Origin: a virus
Strand: one strand, 5' to 3'
DNA: 20,033 nucleotides
Virus record (IMG/VR): IMGVR_UViG_3300042468_001024
Coordinates: 1 to 20,033 of that record
Shown here: positions 19,322 through 20,033 of the stretch, one piece after another
Position numbering within the stretch: position 1 is the stretch's first letter
Layout: each line of letters opens with the position of its first letter
Notes under the pieces: generated by a model
Seen by the model: the letters and a program-made list of their open reading frames with translations, nothing else
What the model was told of the DNA's origin: nothing
Database searches by the model: none
Translations under genes and position numbers: made by a program

Positions 19322-19650
19322 GCTTTTTCCCCGCCGATCTCCTGCGACCTCAGGCCGCAAAGCCTCATGCACTCGTCCATCGCCGGCTCGATCGCTCCGG
19401 AATCGAGTTCGCTCAGCGCCGTCTCATCCTGCTCCGCGAAGAGCGGCTTGCCGTCCGCGTCGCACGCGCACAGGCGAAGCATGCGGGCCCGGATGCCGCG
19501 GATGTTGCCCCGGGACTTCTGGATGAAGACCTCGAGGGCGTCCCTGTCGTTCAGCGAGATCGCGCGAAGGCTGATCTCCCCGCCCAGAACGGGCAGGAAT
19601 ACCGACGACATCCGCGGCTTCGCGTTGAGGATCTGTTCCTTGGTCAGCAT
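19318..19650 (-). CDS. gpG-like tail assembly chaperone, 110 aa
   Basis: Starts MLTKEQILNAK and continues RMSSVFLPVLGGEISLRAIS, LNDRDALEVFIQ, the usual beginning of phage tail assembly chaperones (gpG/XkdN type). It lies between the tail tube gene and gpT, as in lambda. The C-terminus includes DETALSELDSGAIEPAMDEC and the last codons are GGC GGG GAA AAA GCG TGA. The purine run GGGGAAAAAG there is where a frameshift into gpT could occur, but its phase is not the canonical X-XXY-YYZ. The gap to the tail tube stop is 3 nt. Such proteins coat the tape measure before the tube polymerises. Confidence 0.72.
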   Translation of the reverse strand: MLTKEQILNAKPRMSSVFLPVLGGEISLRAISLNDRDALEVFIQKSRGNIRGIRARMLRLCACDADGKPLFAEQDETALSELDSGAIEPAMDECMRLCGLRSQEIGGEKA

Positions 19651-19653
19651 GGG

Positions 19654-20033
19654 TCAGGACTTCGTGATTGCCCCGTCGATGTCGAGAACGAGGGTCGCAA
19701 CGAGCGCGTCCTCGCCGTCCGCCTCCGGCCCGTTCAGGGCCTCGACGAACGCGTTGAAGGCGAGCGTCGTCCCGTCCGGGAAGACGACATCGCAGGCCAC
19801 CGACGCCGGCGCCGTCGTGGACGAGTACGCGGCGCTCAGCGTCGACCAGAATGTGTTGTGCGCCGTCTCGTTGTAGTAGAGCTCGACCGTGCACTTGCCC
19901 GCGTCGGGACGGCCCGGCAGCTTGCGGGCGTGCGTGCTCGCGAGCGGGGTCCGCTTCACCATCTGACGCGTGACGCCGGAGAACTTGACGCTCTTCACAT
20001 CGTCGATCAGCGTCGACGCGAAGCTGAATGTGG
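19654..20033 (-). CDS. Major tail tube protein, 5' end missing
   Basis: The visible 126 residues read from the right window edge, in frame beyond it (TFSFASTLIDDVKSVKFSGV). The core has features of siphoviral tail tube proteins (gpV-like): KLPGRPDAGKCTVELYYNET, HNTFWSTLSAAY, ACDVVFPDGTTLAFNAFVEAL and an end ALVATLVLDIDGAITKS with alternating beta residues. The order tube, gpG, gpT, tape measure agrees. A GTG at 19998 would give 114 aa, but the frame is open upstream with sensible residues, so the true start is outside the window. Subunits stack into the tail tube around the tape measure. Confidence 0.7.
   Translation of the reverse strand, partial: TFSFASTLIDDVKSVKFSGVTRQMVKRTPLASTHARKLPGRPDAGKCTVELYYNETAHNTFWSTLSAAYSSTTAPASVACDVVFPDGTTLAFNAFVEALNGPEADGEDALVATLVLDIDGAITKS

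Noticed and set aside
1-20033. CRISPR array, insertion sequence, rRNA or complete tRNA
   Set aside because: No regularly spaced identical repeats, transposase motifs or RNA gene signatures were seen; the only short-period repeat codes the collagen shaft.

Overview
The window reads as about 20 kb of a GC-rich temperate tailed phage (or prophage) with siphovirus-like tail genes. It carries the end of a tail module, fibres and host-interaction proteins, an integrase, and a recombination/replication module. The likely host is a planctomycete, perhaps of the Phycisphaerae. That rests on the dockerin-like double EF-hand ending in a tail-region protein, a composition typical of secreted planctomycete proteins, and on high GC; it is an inference. 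Both ends cut through genes.

Right part (20033 to 8947, minus strand, late genes): tail tube protein (partial), two tail assembly chaperones laid out like lambda gpG/gpT, an unusually short tape-measure-like protein, four unrecognised tail or baseplate-type genes, a collagen-like fibre, an 841-aa fibre with an SGNH-esterase-like end, a dockerin-bearing protein, small secreted, membrane and lipoprotein genes that may include lysis functions, a 379-aa protein with about 46 cysteines, and a zinc-ribbon-like protein. No endolysin is recognisable.

Middle (8946 to 7353): a control region with a 14-bp palindromic operator, a membrane-anchored small protein and a tyrosine integrase. Just past integrase lies the best sigma70-like promoter of the window. 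It is followed by a leader of about 190 nt that can fold into three stem-loops.

Left part (7352 to 910, minus strand, early genes): a 33-aa membrane peptide, a RecE/DUF3799-like exonuclease, a small unknown, a Bet/RecT annealing protein, an SSB-like protein with a DDDIPF tail, a primase-helicase, a 214-bp gap rich in dyads (candidate origin or operator cluster), a DUF4406-like protein, a 30-aa membrane peptide and unknowns. Exonuclease, Bet and SSB form a Red-like recombination set, and the primase-helicase would start replication.

Far left (1 to 1010): a divergent switch. A 65-aa helix-turn-helix protein is the only plus-strand gene. It faces a 131-aa two-HTH/Cys-cluster regulator across 94 bp that holds a near-identical copy of the operator at 8934. 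Both promoters, if real, put the start codon at +1 (leaderless). Seventeen gene junctions are 4-base stop/start overlaps (ATGA, GTGA or TTGA), which fixes most starts.
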